Shown: positions 50,613 through 59,277 of the stretch, one piece after another
Layout of the letters: the number at the start of each line of letters is the position of its first letter
Position numbering within the stretch: position 1 is the first letter of the stretch
Assembly (NCBI RefSeq): GCF_042427575.1
Contig: NZ_JBHMFD010000005.1
Coordinates: forward strand, 1-64,000
Length of the DNA: 64,000 bases
Source of the DNA: Bergeyella porcorum
GTDB lineage: Bacteria > Bacteroidota > Bacteroidia > Flavobacteriales > Weeksellaceae
Direction of reading: 5' to 3'
The notes under the pieces: model-generated
Databases searched by the model: none
What the model was told of the DNA's origin: nothing
What the model saw: the letters and a program-made list of their open reading frames with translations, nothing else
Translations under genes and position numbers: made by a program

Positions 50613-50879
50613 TTAGCATACCTCACCTGCCATCTCGGCCGCAAGTTTAAGTCTTCCTTCAAATGTTTTCGCGCACACCATTCCTGTTTTTCCACAATCA
50701 AACATAACCACCCAGCAGGTCATATCGTTGGATACTTCGTTTAGTTTATGACTATTAGCAGTAGCCTTTCTTTCAGATTGAGCTTTTCTCTCAGAATCTT
50801 TTGATTCTTTTACAGGGTTAGATTTGGCTGACAGAGCACCAACAGTAGTTAGCGCTGCAATTAATAAGAGCTTTTTCAT
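50613..50879 (-). CDS. Small secreted four-cysteine peptide, second cassette
   Basis: 88 residues. Signal peptide MKKLLLIAALTTVGALSAKS, a Lys/Glu/Ser-rich spacer (KESKDSERKAQSERKATA) and a mature end with C-x6-C-x6-C-x18-C, finishing on the last Cys. It shares the MKK-LL-AAL start and the exact second-to-fourth Cys distance with the peptide at 45570, though the rest has diverged. It is followed by a GLPGLI gene in the same order. Function unknown. Confidence 0.75.
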   Translation of the reverse strand: MKKLLLIAALTTVGALSAKSNPVKESKDSERKAQSERKATANSHKLNEVSNDMTCWVVMFDCGKTGMVCAKTFEGRLKLAAEMAGEVC

Positions 50880-50908
50880 AAAAATAAGAGTTTTTAAATT
50901 ATCGATTG

Positions 50909-50937
50909 TAAAGCTAATAAAAAAAATAATATGACAA
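50909..50937 (-). promoter_or_regulatory. Promoter of the second peptide gene
   Basis: On the minus strand TTG (50937-50935), 18-nt spacer, TAGCTTTA (50916-50909), a one-base departure from the -7 consensus. The TTG is part of TTTTGTCATAT, which also occurs upstream of the first peptide gene at about 45489-45499. Confidence 0.45.
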
Positions 50938-50967
50938 AATTCATATTGCTTTTTTTAATGATTTGTA

Positions 50968-51741
50968 TTAAGGGTTGTGTGCTAGTAATTCACTTAGAGG
51001 GTTTAAATACTCGTGGGCGGTTAAATCAAATTTTACTGGAACTATGGAGATATAGCCGTCCGCAAGAGCGTTTTCATCGGCATTTTCATCGGTATCCATA
51101 TTGTTAAAATATCCTGTAAGCCAATAGTATTTTTTTCCGTGAGGATTGGTACGCTCGTCAAAGCTCTCTTCCCATTTGGCATACGCTTGGCGACAAACCT
51201 TTACGCCTTTGATGTCTTCTTTCTTTAGTTTCGGAATGTTTACATTCAGCACAACGCCTTTGGGAAGTGGATGTTCTAAAACCTTTTTTACAATTCTCTG
51301 GATATGTTCTTTAGCCTGAGTAAAATCTGCATCCCAACTGAAATCGAGCAAGGAAAAACCAATGGCGTTAAGTCCTTCAATGCCAGCTTCTACAGCGGCA
51401 GACATCGTCCCAGAATAGATTACATTGATGGAAGAATTGGCACCATGATTAATCCCCGAAACTACTACATCTGGCTTTCTGGTGAGGATTTTATCCAAAG
51501 CAAATTTTACACAATCTACAGGAGTTCCGCTCAGAGCGTAATCCGTCTGAGGACCATCTAACGAGATTTCTTCAAAAGTAAGGGTAGAATTGATGGTAAT
51601 GGCGTGTCCTTTGCCAGACTGTGGCGAGTTGGGAGCAACAACAATCACTTCGCCAATTTCGTTCATAAACTCTACCAGATGTCTTATGCCTGGTGCCGTG
51701 ATGCCATCATCATTGGTTACTAAAATCAGGGGTTTTTGCAT
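50968..51741 (-). CDS. surE: 5'/3'-nucleotidase SurE
   Basis: Dephosphorylates nucleoside monophosphates and short polyphosphates. 257 residues with the metal site LVTNDDGITAPGIRHLVEF (residues about 6-24), VVAPNSPQSGKGHAI, GTPVDCVKFAL and SGINHGANSS. The C-terminus (FDLTAHEYLNPLSELLAHNP) differs from that of the orphan surE fragment at 49.7 kb; the 3' end of this gene was probably replaced when the neighbouring cassette arrived. -7 box TATTTTTG at 51766-51759 on the minus strand. Confidence 0.95.
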   Translation of the reverse strand: MQKPLILVTNDDGITAPGIRHLVEFMNEIGEVIVVAPNSPQSGKGHAITINSTLTFEEISLDGPQTDYALSGTPVDCVKFALDKILTRKPDVVVSGINHGANSSINVIYSGTMSAAVEAGIEGLNAIGFSLLDFSWDADFTQAKEHIQRIVKKVLEHPLPKGVVLNVNIPKLKKEDIKGVKVCRQAYAKWEESFDERTNPHGKKYYWLTGYFNNMDTDENADENALADGYISIVPVKFDLTAHEYLNPLSELLAHNP

Positions 51742-51758
51742 TATAGTATTATTTTTAG

Positions 51759-51766
51759 CAAAAATA
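51759..51766 (-). promoter_or_regulatory. -7 box TATTTTTG of surE
   Basis: Minus-strand TAnnTTTG match 17 nt before the surE ATG. Confidence 0.5.
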
Positions 51767-51801
51767 AATAAAAAAAGTACCGCTATTTATAAATAAGGTA
51801 T

Positions 51802-51809
51802 TAAATTTG
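51802..51809 (+). promoter_or_regulatory. -7 box TAAATTTG of prc
   Basis: TAnnTTTG match 53 nt before the prc ATG; divergent from the surE promoter. Confidence 0.5.
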
Positions 51810-51862
51810 ATTCCTCAAAAAGATGAATTAACCCAAAGTATTTTAACCCAAGACAACATTAT

Positions 51863-53983
51863 ATGTTTAAAAAAATTAAACTGAACACGCTTTTATTTTT
51901 ATTACCACTTACCACACTGATATTTTGCTTCAATTCACCTAAGAATGATGATGAGAAGATGCAAACCATTATGATCAGTGTAAGAAATACCCTCAGCTAT
52001 CTTCATTATAGCCCTAAGCCTATTAATGATGCTTATTCTCAAAATGTCTATGATCTATATCTGGAAATGATGGACCCAGCAAAACGCTATTTCCTTCAGA
52101 CGGATGTAGATGAGTTTTCTAAGCATAGAACAAAATTGGATGATTACCTCAATAAAGGGGATTTGCAGTTTTATAATCTAACCTATAATCGTCTTTTTGA
52201 AAGGATGGATAAGATTGATAAGATGACACAAGACATCCTTAGCAAATCTATTGACCTGAATGAGGAGGAAACCTTTATCCTAGAACCGAAATCTAAAAAG
52301 TATCCCGCAACAGAGCAAGAGCAATACAACGAGTGGAAAAAATTCATCAAGTATAATATTTTGCAAGAAATAGAAACACTTAATTCCCGAGAAGAATCTC
52401 AAAGAAAGAAAAAAGATTCTGTTATTAAGCATAAAATGGTGGATACCATCAAGGTGGAAGTGCTTACTCCAGAGCAAAAAAGAATCAAAGCGACAGACGA
52501 GGTGAAAGACCTTATTGCACAATCTTTTAGAAGAATTAAGAAAAGAAAGAAAATTGATTGGTTTACAATGTACATCAATGCTTATACCCAAGTATTTGAC
52601 CCTCATACCAATTATTTTTCACCAAAAGATAAAGATGATTTTGACTCTTTGTTCAAAGGAGAGATTATCGGTATCGGGGCATTGATACAAGAGAAAAAAG
52701 GGCACCTGTATCTGGGGACGCTTACCATAGGAGCACCAGCGTGGAAGTCTAAACAGCTTAGTGAAGGTGATAAAATTCTCAAAGTACAGAGCAAACCCAA
52801 TGAAGAACCCGTAAATGTATCTGGAATGTTGGTAGATGAAGCGGTAAGGCTTATCCGTGGTGAGAAAGGAACTAAAGTAACCCTTACGGTGGAGAAGAAA
52901 GATAAGTCTATCCGAGAGGTAACAATGGTGAGAGAGGAAGTGTCTATAGAGGATACCTTTGCAAGAAGCATCATCATCAGTGCACCCAATGGTAAGAAGT
53001 ATGGGTTTATCAATCTGCCAAGTTTCAATGCGGATTTTGAGAAAAAAGATGGAAGAAACGCTTCTGATGATGTCAAAAATGAAATCAATAAACTGAAAGC
53101 CCACGGTATTTCTGGGATTATCTTAGATCTTAGAAATAATGGAGGAGGTTCACTCACGGAGGTAGGAGATATTATGGGACTCTTTATGAACGAAGGACCT
53201 TATGTGCAAGTGAAAAATGGTAACGGCAAAATAGAAACCTTGAAAAGTAAAACCAATACACCTATTTGGACAGGCCCTCTGGTGATTATGCAGAATGAAA
53301 TTTCAGCATCGGCATCTGAAATTTTAGGAGGTATGGTACAAGATTACGGCAGAGGTATTGTGGTAGGTTCTCCGCAATCTTACGGAAAAGGAACGGTACA
53401 GACCTTTGTGGATCTTAATAGATTTCTTAGTACCAATGATGATTTTGGCTCGTTGAAGCTTACCATTCAGAAGTTTTATAGAGTAACGGGAGAATCTACT
53501 CAGAAGAAGGGTATAGAAGCGGATGTCAAGATGAATGACTTGTTCACACACGCAGAGATTGGCGAACGCTATGATGATTACGCTTTGGCTTGGGATAAAA
53601 TACAGCCCGCGGCATTCAATAGAATCACCACTCTGGATATTGCAACACTGAAGAAGAATAGTGCTGCACGATTGGCAAAGGATAAAGATTATCAGTTGCT
53701 TCAGGAATCTGCAAAATGGAGAGAGGCACTCAATAAAGAGGAATCCATTACTTTGAATGAAACCAAATTCAATGAAGTGATGAAGGAGAGAAAAACGCAG
53801 ATAAAAAAGTTTGAATCTCTTATAAAACTTAATAATGGACTGAAATTCATCAGATACAATGATGAACTTGCCAGAGAGAAAACAGATGATGTATTCAAGA
53901 AAAAATCTGAAAACTGGGTGAAAAACCTTCAGAGAGACCTTTATCTGAAAGAAACAGTGAATATCATTTCGGAGATGAAGTAA
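51863..53983 (+). CDS. prc: Carboxy-terminal (tail-specific) protease, S41 family
   Basis: 706 residues. The signal/anchor (FLLPLTTLIFCF) is followed by a long helical Tsp-type N-domain (YDLYLEMMDPAKRYFLQTDV). A PDZ domain (about residues 240-330) precedes the S41 core with RNNGGGSLTE, the catalytic serine in QNEISASASEILGG and the lysine in SPQSYGKGTVQTF. The C-terminal DUF3340 region completes the Prc architecture. It trims or degrades periplasmic proteins at their C-termini. Confidence 0.94.
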   Translation: MFKKIKLNTLLFLLPLTTLIFCFNSPKNDDEKMQTIMISVRNTLSYLHYSPKPINDAYSQNVYDLYLEMMDPAKRYFLQTDVDEFSKHRTKLDDYLNKGDLQFYNLTYNRLFERMDKIDKMTQDILSKSIDLNEEETFILEPKSKKYPATEQEQYNEWKKFIKYNILQEIETLNSREESQRKKKDSVIKHKMVDTIKVEVLTPEQKRIKATDEVKDLIAQSFRRIKKRKKIDWFTMYINAYTQVFDPHTNYFSPKDKDDFDSLFKGEIIGIGALIQEKKGHLYLGTLTIGAPAWKSKQLSEGDKILKVQSKPNEEPVNVSGMLVDEAVRLIRGEKGTKVTLTVEKKDKSIREVTMVREEVSIEDTFARSIIISAPNGKKYGFINLPSFNADFEKKDGRNASDDVKNEINKLKAHGISGIILDLRNNGGGSLTEVGDIMGLFMNEGPYVQVKNGNGKIETLKSKTNTPIWTGPLVIMQNEISASASEILGGMVQDYGRGIVVGSPQSYGKGTVQTFVDLNRFLSTNDDFGSLKLTIQKFYRVTGESTQKKGIEADVKMNDLFTHAEIGERYDDYALAWDKIQPAAFNRITTLDIATLKKNSAARLAKDKDYQLLQESAKWREALNKEESITLNETKFNEVMKERKTQIKKFESLIKLNNGLKFIRYNDELAREKTDDVFKKKSENWVKNLQRDLYLKETVNIISEMK

Positions 53984-53990
53984 CATTGTT

Positions 53991-54018
53991 AAAGACTGCT
54001 TTCGGGCGGTCTTTTTTG
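53991..54018 (+). terminator. Terminator of prc
   Basis: Stem AAAGACTGC / GCGGTCTTT (one G-U pair) with T-run, 8 nt after the stop. Confidence 0.8.
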
Positions 54019-54063
54019 TGGAAAAATATTTAAGCAAAGCGTGTAAAGAAGTTTAGAAAAGCC

Positions 54064-54071
54064 TAAATTTG
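54064..54071 (+). promoter_or_regulatory. -7 box TAAATTTG of tsaB
   Basis: TAnnTTTG match 31 nt before the tsaB ATG. Confidence 0.5.
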
Positions 54072-54102
54072 TCATTTCAATTCTATCCGATATCTCAATA
54101 AA

Positions 54103-54783
54103 ATGAAAATATTACATCTTGAAACTTCATCTAAGAACTGTTCTGTAGCCATTTCGGAAGGAGAGCAATTACTCTGTTTATGCGAAGAAATCTCAGAAAA
54201 CTACAAGCAAAGTGAGAGCCTGCATACCTTTGTAGAGTGGGCATTGGAGGGAGCTGATATTCGGCTAGGAGATATAGATGCGGTAGCATTGGGGATGGGG
54301 CCAGGCTCTTATACAGGGCTGCGGATAGGTGCGGCTACAGCCAAGGGTTTTTGTTTTGCACTAGGCAAACCTCTTATTGCCATCAATTCTATGGAAACAA
54401 TGGTAGAGCCATTTCTAAACCAAGGATTTGAACTGATTATCCCCTTATTAGATGCCAGAAGAATGGAAGTTTATACAGCGGTGTACTCTGGTATAACAGG
54501 AGAAGAAATTACCGCAACGCACAATTTGATTTTAGATGAAACCTCGTTTGCTACTTATGAGGGGAACAAGATACTTTTTGTGGGAGATGGGTGTACCAAA
54601 GCCAAAGAATGCCTTGCACTAAGCTCGGCAGAATATCGGGAAAATGTCTATCCATCTGCCAAGTATTTGATACATCCAGTGGTAAAAAAGTATGAAAATA
54701 AAGCATTTGAAGATATTGCCTATTTTGAGCCATTTTACTTGAAAGAGTTTCAAGGCATAAAGAAAAAAGATAAGGCACAATAA
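54103..54783 (+). CDS. tsaB: tRNA threonylcarbamoyladenosine biosynthesis protein TsaB
   Basis: Scaffold partner of TsaD/TsaE in t6A37 formation of tRNA. 226 residues of the ASKHA fold: start KILHLETSSKNCSVAISEG, the conserved GMGPGSYTGLRIG (about residues 65-77) and LLDARRMEVYTAVY. 39 nt before the S41 protease gene, so perhaps one transcript with it. Confidence 0.95.
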   Translation: MKILHLETSSKNCSVAISEGEQLLCLCEEISENYKQSESLHTFVEWALEGADIRLGDIDAVALGMGPGSYTGLRIGAATAKGFCFALGKPLIAINSMETMVEPFLNQGFELIIPLLDARRMEVYTAVYSGITGEEITATHNLILDETSFATYEGNKILFVGDGCTKAKECLALSSAEYRENVYPSAKYLIHPVVKKYENKAFEDIAYFEPFYLKEFQGIKKKDKAQ

Positions 54784-54822
54784 AAAAGATGTTTTTGAGT
54801 TTTGATGAAAATATTTGAAATT

Positions 54823-56367
54823 ATGAAAAATAAAGTATTAATATTATCCATATTATCGCTATTTTGGATAATGTCTTGTAGAGAGGATGAGCCTACTACT
54901 ACTACTACTACAGAAGTTGACGCCATCAATGATTTTGTATGGAAGGCAATGAATTTATGGTATTATTGGCAAGCTGAAAATCCAAATCTGGCAGACAACC
55001 TCCCAGCAGATAATGCCCGATATACTACTTTGATTAATGGTAGAACTCCCAATGATTTGTTTTATAAAAGTTTATTGTACCAATACGGTAATGTGGACTT
55101 GTATTCTTGGATAGAAAATAACAATCAAGTGGTTTCTGCCACGGGAAGAATGGCATCTGAATTTGAAGCTATTACAGGTTTAGATTTAACTCTTTTCCCT
55201 GGCTCTGGGAGCAACTATATTGCGTTTGTTAATTATGTGGTGCCCAACTCCTCTGCCGCAAACGCAGGGGTGAAAAGAGGGGATGTCATTACCAAAGTGA
55301 ATGGTTCCTATATCAATGATTATAACTATGATACCCTTTTTGATGATAGCTCTTTCACCATCACTAGAGCAGAAACTACTACCGTAAGCATCGTTAATGG
55401 TTCGTACCAAATATCAACTACAGATAAAAGTGAGAATCTATCCATCGCGAAAACGAGCGTAGAAGAAAATCCTATAGCATTCTATAAAGTGTTTGAGCAA
55501 AATGGTAAAAAAATAGGATATCTGGTGTACAATGCTTTCAAGATAGAGTATAATGATGAGCTCAACGCTCAGTTTGCCAAGATGAAAGCCGATGGTATTA
55601 CCGATTTGATTTTAGATTTAAGATACAATGGTGGGGGCTCGCTTACATCTGCTTTGGGCTTAGCACAGATGATTAACGGAAGTTATACAGGACAAAACTA
55701 TCTGTATATGGAGTATAATAAAAAGAACACCAAATATTCTGGATATGATGTGCTCTCTGATAAGTTGGATACCTACAATCTGGTCAATGGTCATCCAGAA
55801 AAAATAGGAACAGAAAATATTAATAGCCTTTCTCTACCTAAGATTTATGCTTTGGTATCTATATCTTCAGCATCAGCGAGTGAGCTTACAGTAATATGTC
55901 TTAGCAAGCTCATCAATGTAGAAACCATTGGCTACGCTACTAGAGGTAAATTTGTAGGGTCTCATACATTATACGATTCGCCTAATAATGAATACATCAG
56001 CTATGAGAACAGAAACAAAACCCACAATTGGCAATTGCAACCCATCACATTCAAGTATTTCAACAAAGATAGAGACGCTCATCCAATAGTACAGTATGCT
56101 GATGGAAGTACCAAAGAGGCTATCCTGCCTTTATCCCAAAACAGAGTGCACCCATTTGAATGGATTAACAATGTTAAAGAATTTGGCGTAACCACAGACC
56201 CAGAGCTTAAGATGGCTTTAGCCCGCATCACGGGGCAAACCACAGGGAGAGCAGGGGCAACTACCTTTGTAGATACACCACAGAAAGTCATTACTAAACC
56301 TCACAATGCAGCCAAAGGATTGCATCTGGATGATATGAAGGCTTATTTGGAACGAAAGAGAGATTAG
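54823..56367 (+). CDS. S41-family peptidase, lipoprotein
   Basis: About 514 residues from ATG 54823, chosen because it gives a clean lipoprotein signal (MKNKVLILSILSLFWIMSC); TTG 54802 and ATG 54805 lie just before. A Thr run (TTTTTTE) follows the lipid cysteine. PDZ-like part (SSAANAGVKRGDVITKVNG), then the S41 core RYNGGGSLTSALG, and catalytic serine region SISSASASELTV. It is a surface or periplasmic protease of the C-terminal processing type, distinct from prc 2.8 kb upstream. The natural substrate is unknown. Confidence 0.88.
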   Translation: MKNKVLILSILSLFWIMSCREDEPTTTTTTEVDAINDFVWKAMNLWYYWQAENPNLADNLPADNARYTTLINGRTPNDLFYKSLLYQYGNVDLYSWIENNNQVVSATGRMASEFEAITGLDLTLFPGSGSNYIAFVNYVVPNSSAANAGVKRGDVITKVNGSYINDYNYDTLFDDSSFTITRAETTTVSIVNGSYQISTTDKSENLSIAKTSVEENPIAFYKVFEQNGKKIGYLVYNAFKIEYNDELNAQFAKMKADGITDLILDLRYNGGGSLTSALGLAQMINGSYTGQNYLYMEYNKKNTKYSGYDVLSDKLDTYNLVNGHPEKIGTENINSLSLPKIYALVSISSASASELTVICLSKLINVETIGYATRGKFVGSHTLYDSPNNEYISYENRNKTHNWQLQPITFKYFNKDRDAHPIVQYADGSTKEAILPLSQNRVHPFEWINNVKEFGVTTDPELKMALARITGQTTGRAGATTFVDTPQKVITKPHNAAKGLHLDDMKAYLERKRD

Positions 56368-56388
56368 ATTTTTCATAGTAATTTTTTC

Positions 56389-56418
56389 GAGGGCGAGGTT
56401 TATTCTCGCTCTTTTTTA
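56389..56418 (+). terminator. Terminator after the S41 gene
   Basis: Stem GAGGGCGAG / CTCGCTCTT with a 7-nt loop and T-run. Confidence 0.8.
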
Positions 56419-56437
56419 TTCTAAAAGAAAATTAATT

Positions 56438-56509
56438 TTCTATCCTTTTCAATTTTCAATAGGGTTTTAACCCGACTTCTGAGATGTTTTTCCAAAAGGG
56501 CTTTAGCCC
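56438..56509. repeat. Double-hairpin intergenic repeat, copy 1
   Basis: TTCTATCC start, then hairpins GGGTTTTAACCC and GGGCTTTAGCCC joined by about 25 nt. A related copy lies at 56874-56949. Both are in the 750-bp gap between the S41 gene and uvrB, which holds no gene. Confidence 0.75.
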
Positions 56510-56685
56510 AATTAGAAAATCTTGTTGAGGTTAGCATCATTCAGTATAGCAAATGGAATTACCACTTAAAGCCTACTCAATTTAGGTTTTAAATACTTAT
56601 CAATAACCTTTAGTTTAAATAGTGGTTAACTTATTGATTATCAAAATTAAGTGAGGTTATTAAAAACTATTGACTTTATATATAT

Positions 56686-56782
56686 TAAAACGAAGCCTCC
56701 TTTTATGCGAAACGAAGCTTCTTTTTACCCAAAACGAAGCTTCCTTTTATATGAAACGAAGCTTCCTTTTTGGTGAAACCCA
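56686..56782. repeat. Four tandem units with a GAAGCTTC palindrome
   Basis: Units of 22-24 bp of the form AAACGAAGCTTCCTTTT, four in a row; the palindrome is GAAGCTTC in three and GAAGCCTC in one. A final CCCAATTGGG palindrome follows. Same architecture as the array at 39344-39431 but with a different word. Confidence 0.8.
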
Positions 56783-56873
56783 ATTGGGTCTTTATATTAA
56801 ATGAAGCAGCAGAAAAAATATTTCTCATTTTAGAAAGATTGCCTTTTAATTTCCTAGCTTTTTAATGTCAATG

Positions 56874-56949
56874 TTCTATCCTTTCACTTTTCAATAGGGG
56901 CGGGTTTTAACCCGACTTTTAATATGGTTTTCCGAAGAGGCTTTAGCCG
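56874..56949. repeat. Double-hairpin intergenic repeat, copy 2
   Basis: TTCTATCC start, hairpins CGGGTTTTAACCCG and GGCTTTAGCC, matching copy 1 at 56438-56509. Confidence 0.75.
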
Positions 56950-57093
56950 AAAATGAATGTCATAACATCCCCAACTCCTCTTTAAATAGTGATTTTTTTG
57001 TACTTTCTGTATGCTGATTTGTTGGGAATTAATTAAAATTATTTCAGCCTAAAGCTTACGGCTTAACGCTTACAGCGTAATATTATTTTGTAC

Positions 57094-57101
57094 TATCTTT
57101 G
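57094..57101 (+). promoter_or_regulatory. -7 box TATCTTTG of uvrB
   Basis: TAnnTTTG match 17 nt before ATG 57118; supports that start over the in-frame codon at 57088, which lies upstream of the box. Confidence 0.6.
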
Positions 57102-57117
57102 TTTTTTATTTATTGAG

Positions 57118-59109
57118 ATGAAATTCAAACTGCATTCAGAATACCAACCTACGGGAGACCAGCCACAAGCCATCCAAAAACTTAGTGAAGGGATTGTTTC
57201 GGGGGAGAAATACCAGACGCTATTGGGGGTTACAGGCTCTGGAAAGACCTTTACCATTGCCAATGTCGTTAGCCAAGTGCAACGCCCCACCATTGTTTTG
57301 GCTCACAATAAAACTTTGGCGGCACAGCTATTTATGGAGTTTAAAGAGTTTTTTCCAGAAAATGCAGTGGAATATTTCGTCTCATACTATGATTATTACC
57401 AGCCAGAGGCGTACATTGCCAGCACAGGAACCTATATAGAAAAAGACCTTTCCATCAATGAGGAAGTGGAAAAACTAAGACTTTCGGCTACGGCAAGTTT
57501 GCTTTCGGGGCGGCGAGATGTACTGATTGTGGCTTCGGTATCTTGCATTTATGGTATTGGAAACCCTACCGAATTTCACAAATCGCTCGTTTCAATCGCT
57601 ATTGGAGACAAAATGACCCGTACGGCTCTTCTGCATTCTTTGGTTAATGCGTTATACTCAAGAACGCTTAATGAATTTCAACGCGGTACTTTCCGTGTGA
57701 AAGGCGATGTGATAGATGTCTTCCCAGCCTATGCAGATAATGCCATTAGAATACAGTTTTTCGGTGATGAAATCGAGAAAATCCAAACCTTTGACCCCAT
57801 TACAGGAAATGTAGAAAGTCATTTTGACCAAATTCAAATCTACCCTGCCAATTTGTTTGTTACCTCTAAGGAAACCCTCAATGGTGCTATTCGGGATATC
57901 CAAGATGACTTGGTAAAGCAAGTGGATTTTTTCTCAAGTATTGAAAAACCTTTGGAAGCCAAACGCCTCCAAGAGCGTACCGAGCTGGATTTGGAGATGA
58001 TAAAAGAGCTGGGCTACTGCTCTGGGATAGAAAACTACTCTCGTTATCTGGATGGCAGATTACCGGGTTCTAGACCATTCTGTTTATTGGATTATTTTCC
58101 GAAAGATTACCTGATGGTTATTGATGAATCTCATGTTACCATACCTCAAGTTCACGCAATGTACGGGGGCGACCGAAGCAGAAAGGAAGCCTTGGTAGAA
58201 TATGGCTTTCGCTTGCCTGCGGCATTGGACAACAGACCTTTGAAGTTTGAAGAGTTTGAGGAAATGCAACATCAAGTGATATATGTTTCTGCTACACCTG
58301 CCGACTATGAATTGGAAAAGACTGGTGGAGAATACATAGAGCAAATCATTCGCCCTACGGGGCTTTTAGACCCGATTATTGAAGTGCGCCCAACCCTCAA
58401 TCAGATTGATGATTTGATGGAAGAAATTCAAAAACGAGCGGAAGAAGATGAAAGGGTTTTGGTTACTACGCTGACTAAAAAAATGGCGGAGGAACTCACC
58501 AAGTATTTCACGAAATTTGGTATCCGATGCCGATATATCCACTCTGATGTAGAAACCTTGGAGCGTATTCAGATTATGAATGACCTTAGAACGGGGCTAT
58601 TTGATGTCCTCATTGGGGTTAATCTCCTTAGGGAAGGATTGGACTTGCCAGAGGTGTCTCTAGTGGCTATTATAGATGCAGATAAAGAAGGAATGCTGCG
58701 TTCCCGTCGCTCAATGATACAGACTGTAGGGCGAGCAGCAAGAAATATCAACGGAAAAGCGATTTTGTACGCCGATAAAATAACCAAAAGTATGCAGGCG
58801 ACAATAGATGAAACCAACTACCGTAGAGAGAAGCAAATGAAATATAATGAGGAGCACGGCAAAGTGCCTCAGCAGATTAATAAAAAGATTTCTGAAGCCT
58901 TGGTAGGAAGAGCCAAAGACTTCCCAGATGATAGATATACTCAAAAGGAAATCCTGAAACAAGTAGCAGAGCAAAAGGCATCTTATACTCCCGAAGATGT
59001 AGAAACTCTGATAGCTCAAAAACAAAAAGAAATGGAAGCGGCTGCCAAAAACTTAGACTTCATCTTAGCTGCAAAATTGAGAGATGAGATTACCACTTTG
59101 AAAGGATAG
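57118..59109 (+). CDS. uvrB: Excinuclease ABC subunit B
   Basis: Damage-verifying helicase of nucleotide excision repair; loads with UvrA and recruits UvrC. ATG 57118 gives 663 residues starting MKFKLHSEYQPTGDQPQAI. Walker A GVTGSGKTFT, the beta-hairpin YYDYYQPEAYI, helicase motifs VSATPADYELE and LLREGLDLPEVSLV, QTVGRAARN, and the C-terminal UVR domain (IAQKQKEMEAAAKNLDF) are all visible. Single gene with its own promoter and a multi-hairpin terminator region. Confidence 0.97.
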   Translation: MKFKLHSEYQPTGDQPQAIQKLSEGIVSGEKYQTLLGVTGSGKTFTIANVVSQVQRPTIVLAHNKTLAAQLFMEFKEFFPENAVEYFVSYYDYYQPEAYIASTGTYIEKDLSINEEVEKLRLSATASLLSGRRDVLIVASVSCIYGIGNPTEFHKSLVSIAIGDKMTRTALLHSLVNALYSRTLNEFQRGTFRVKGDVIDVFPAYADNAIRIQFFGDEIEKIQTFDPITGNVESHFDQIQIYPANLFVTSKETLNGAIRDIQDDLVKQVDFFSSIEKPLEAKRLQERTELDLEMIKELGYCSGIENYSRYLDGRLPGSRPFCLLDYFPKDYLMVIDESHVTIPQVHAMYGGDRSRKEALVEYGFRLPAALDNRPLKFEEFEEMQHQVIYVSATPADYELEKTGGEYIEQIIRPTGLLDPIIEVRPTLNQIDDLMEEIQKRAEEDERVLVTTLTKKMAEELTKYFTKFGIRCRYIHSDVETLERIQIMNDLRTGLFDVLIGVNLLREGLDLPEVSLVAIIDADKEGMLRSRRSMIQTVGRAARNINGKAILYADKITKSMQATIDETNYRREKQMKYNEEHGKVPQQINKKISEALVGRAKDFPDDRYTQKEILKQVAEQKASYTPEDVETLIAQKQKEMEAAAKNLDFILAAKLRDEITTLKG

Positions 59110-59147
59110 AAAGGATAGAGCTTTACAAATGGAAGTTTGCTCCTTAT

Positions 59148-59232
59148 AAAAAGCCCGCCAGATTTTTCAAAAACCTGGCGGGCTTTTAGGTGAAACCTGG
59201 CGGGCTTTTTAGTAAAACCTAAGCAGGTTTTT
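59148..59232. terminator. Compound terminator between uvrB and the sprE-like gene
   Basis: One left arm (AAAAAGCCCGCCAG, 59148-59161) can pair with either of two right arms (CTGGCGGGCTTT at 59175-59187 and 59197-59210). A further hairpin AAAACCT/AGGTTTTT lies at 59214-59232. It separates two convergent genes. Confidence 0.85.
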
Positions 59233-59277
59233 ATTATTTCCTTGCAAACCTTTACTCAAAGGAAAGGAGCAGGTGAT

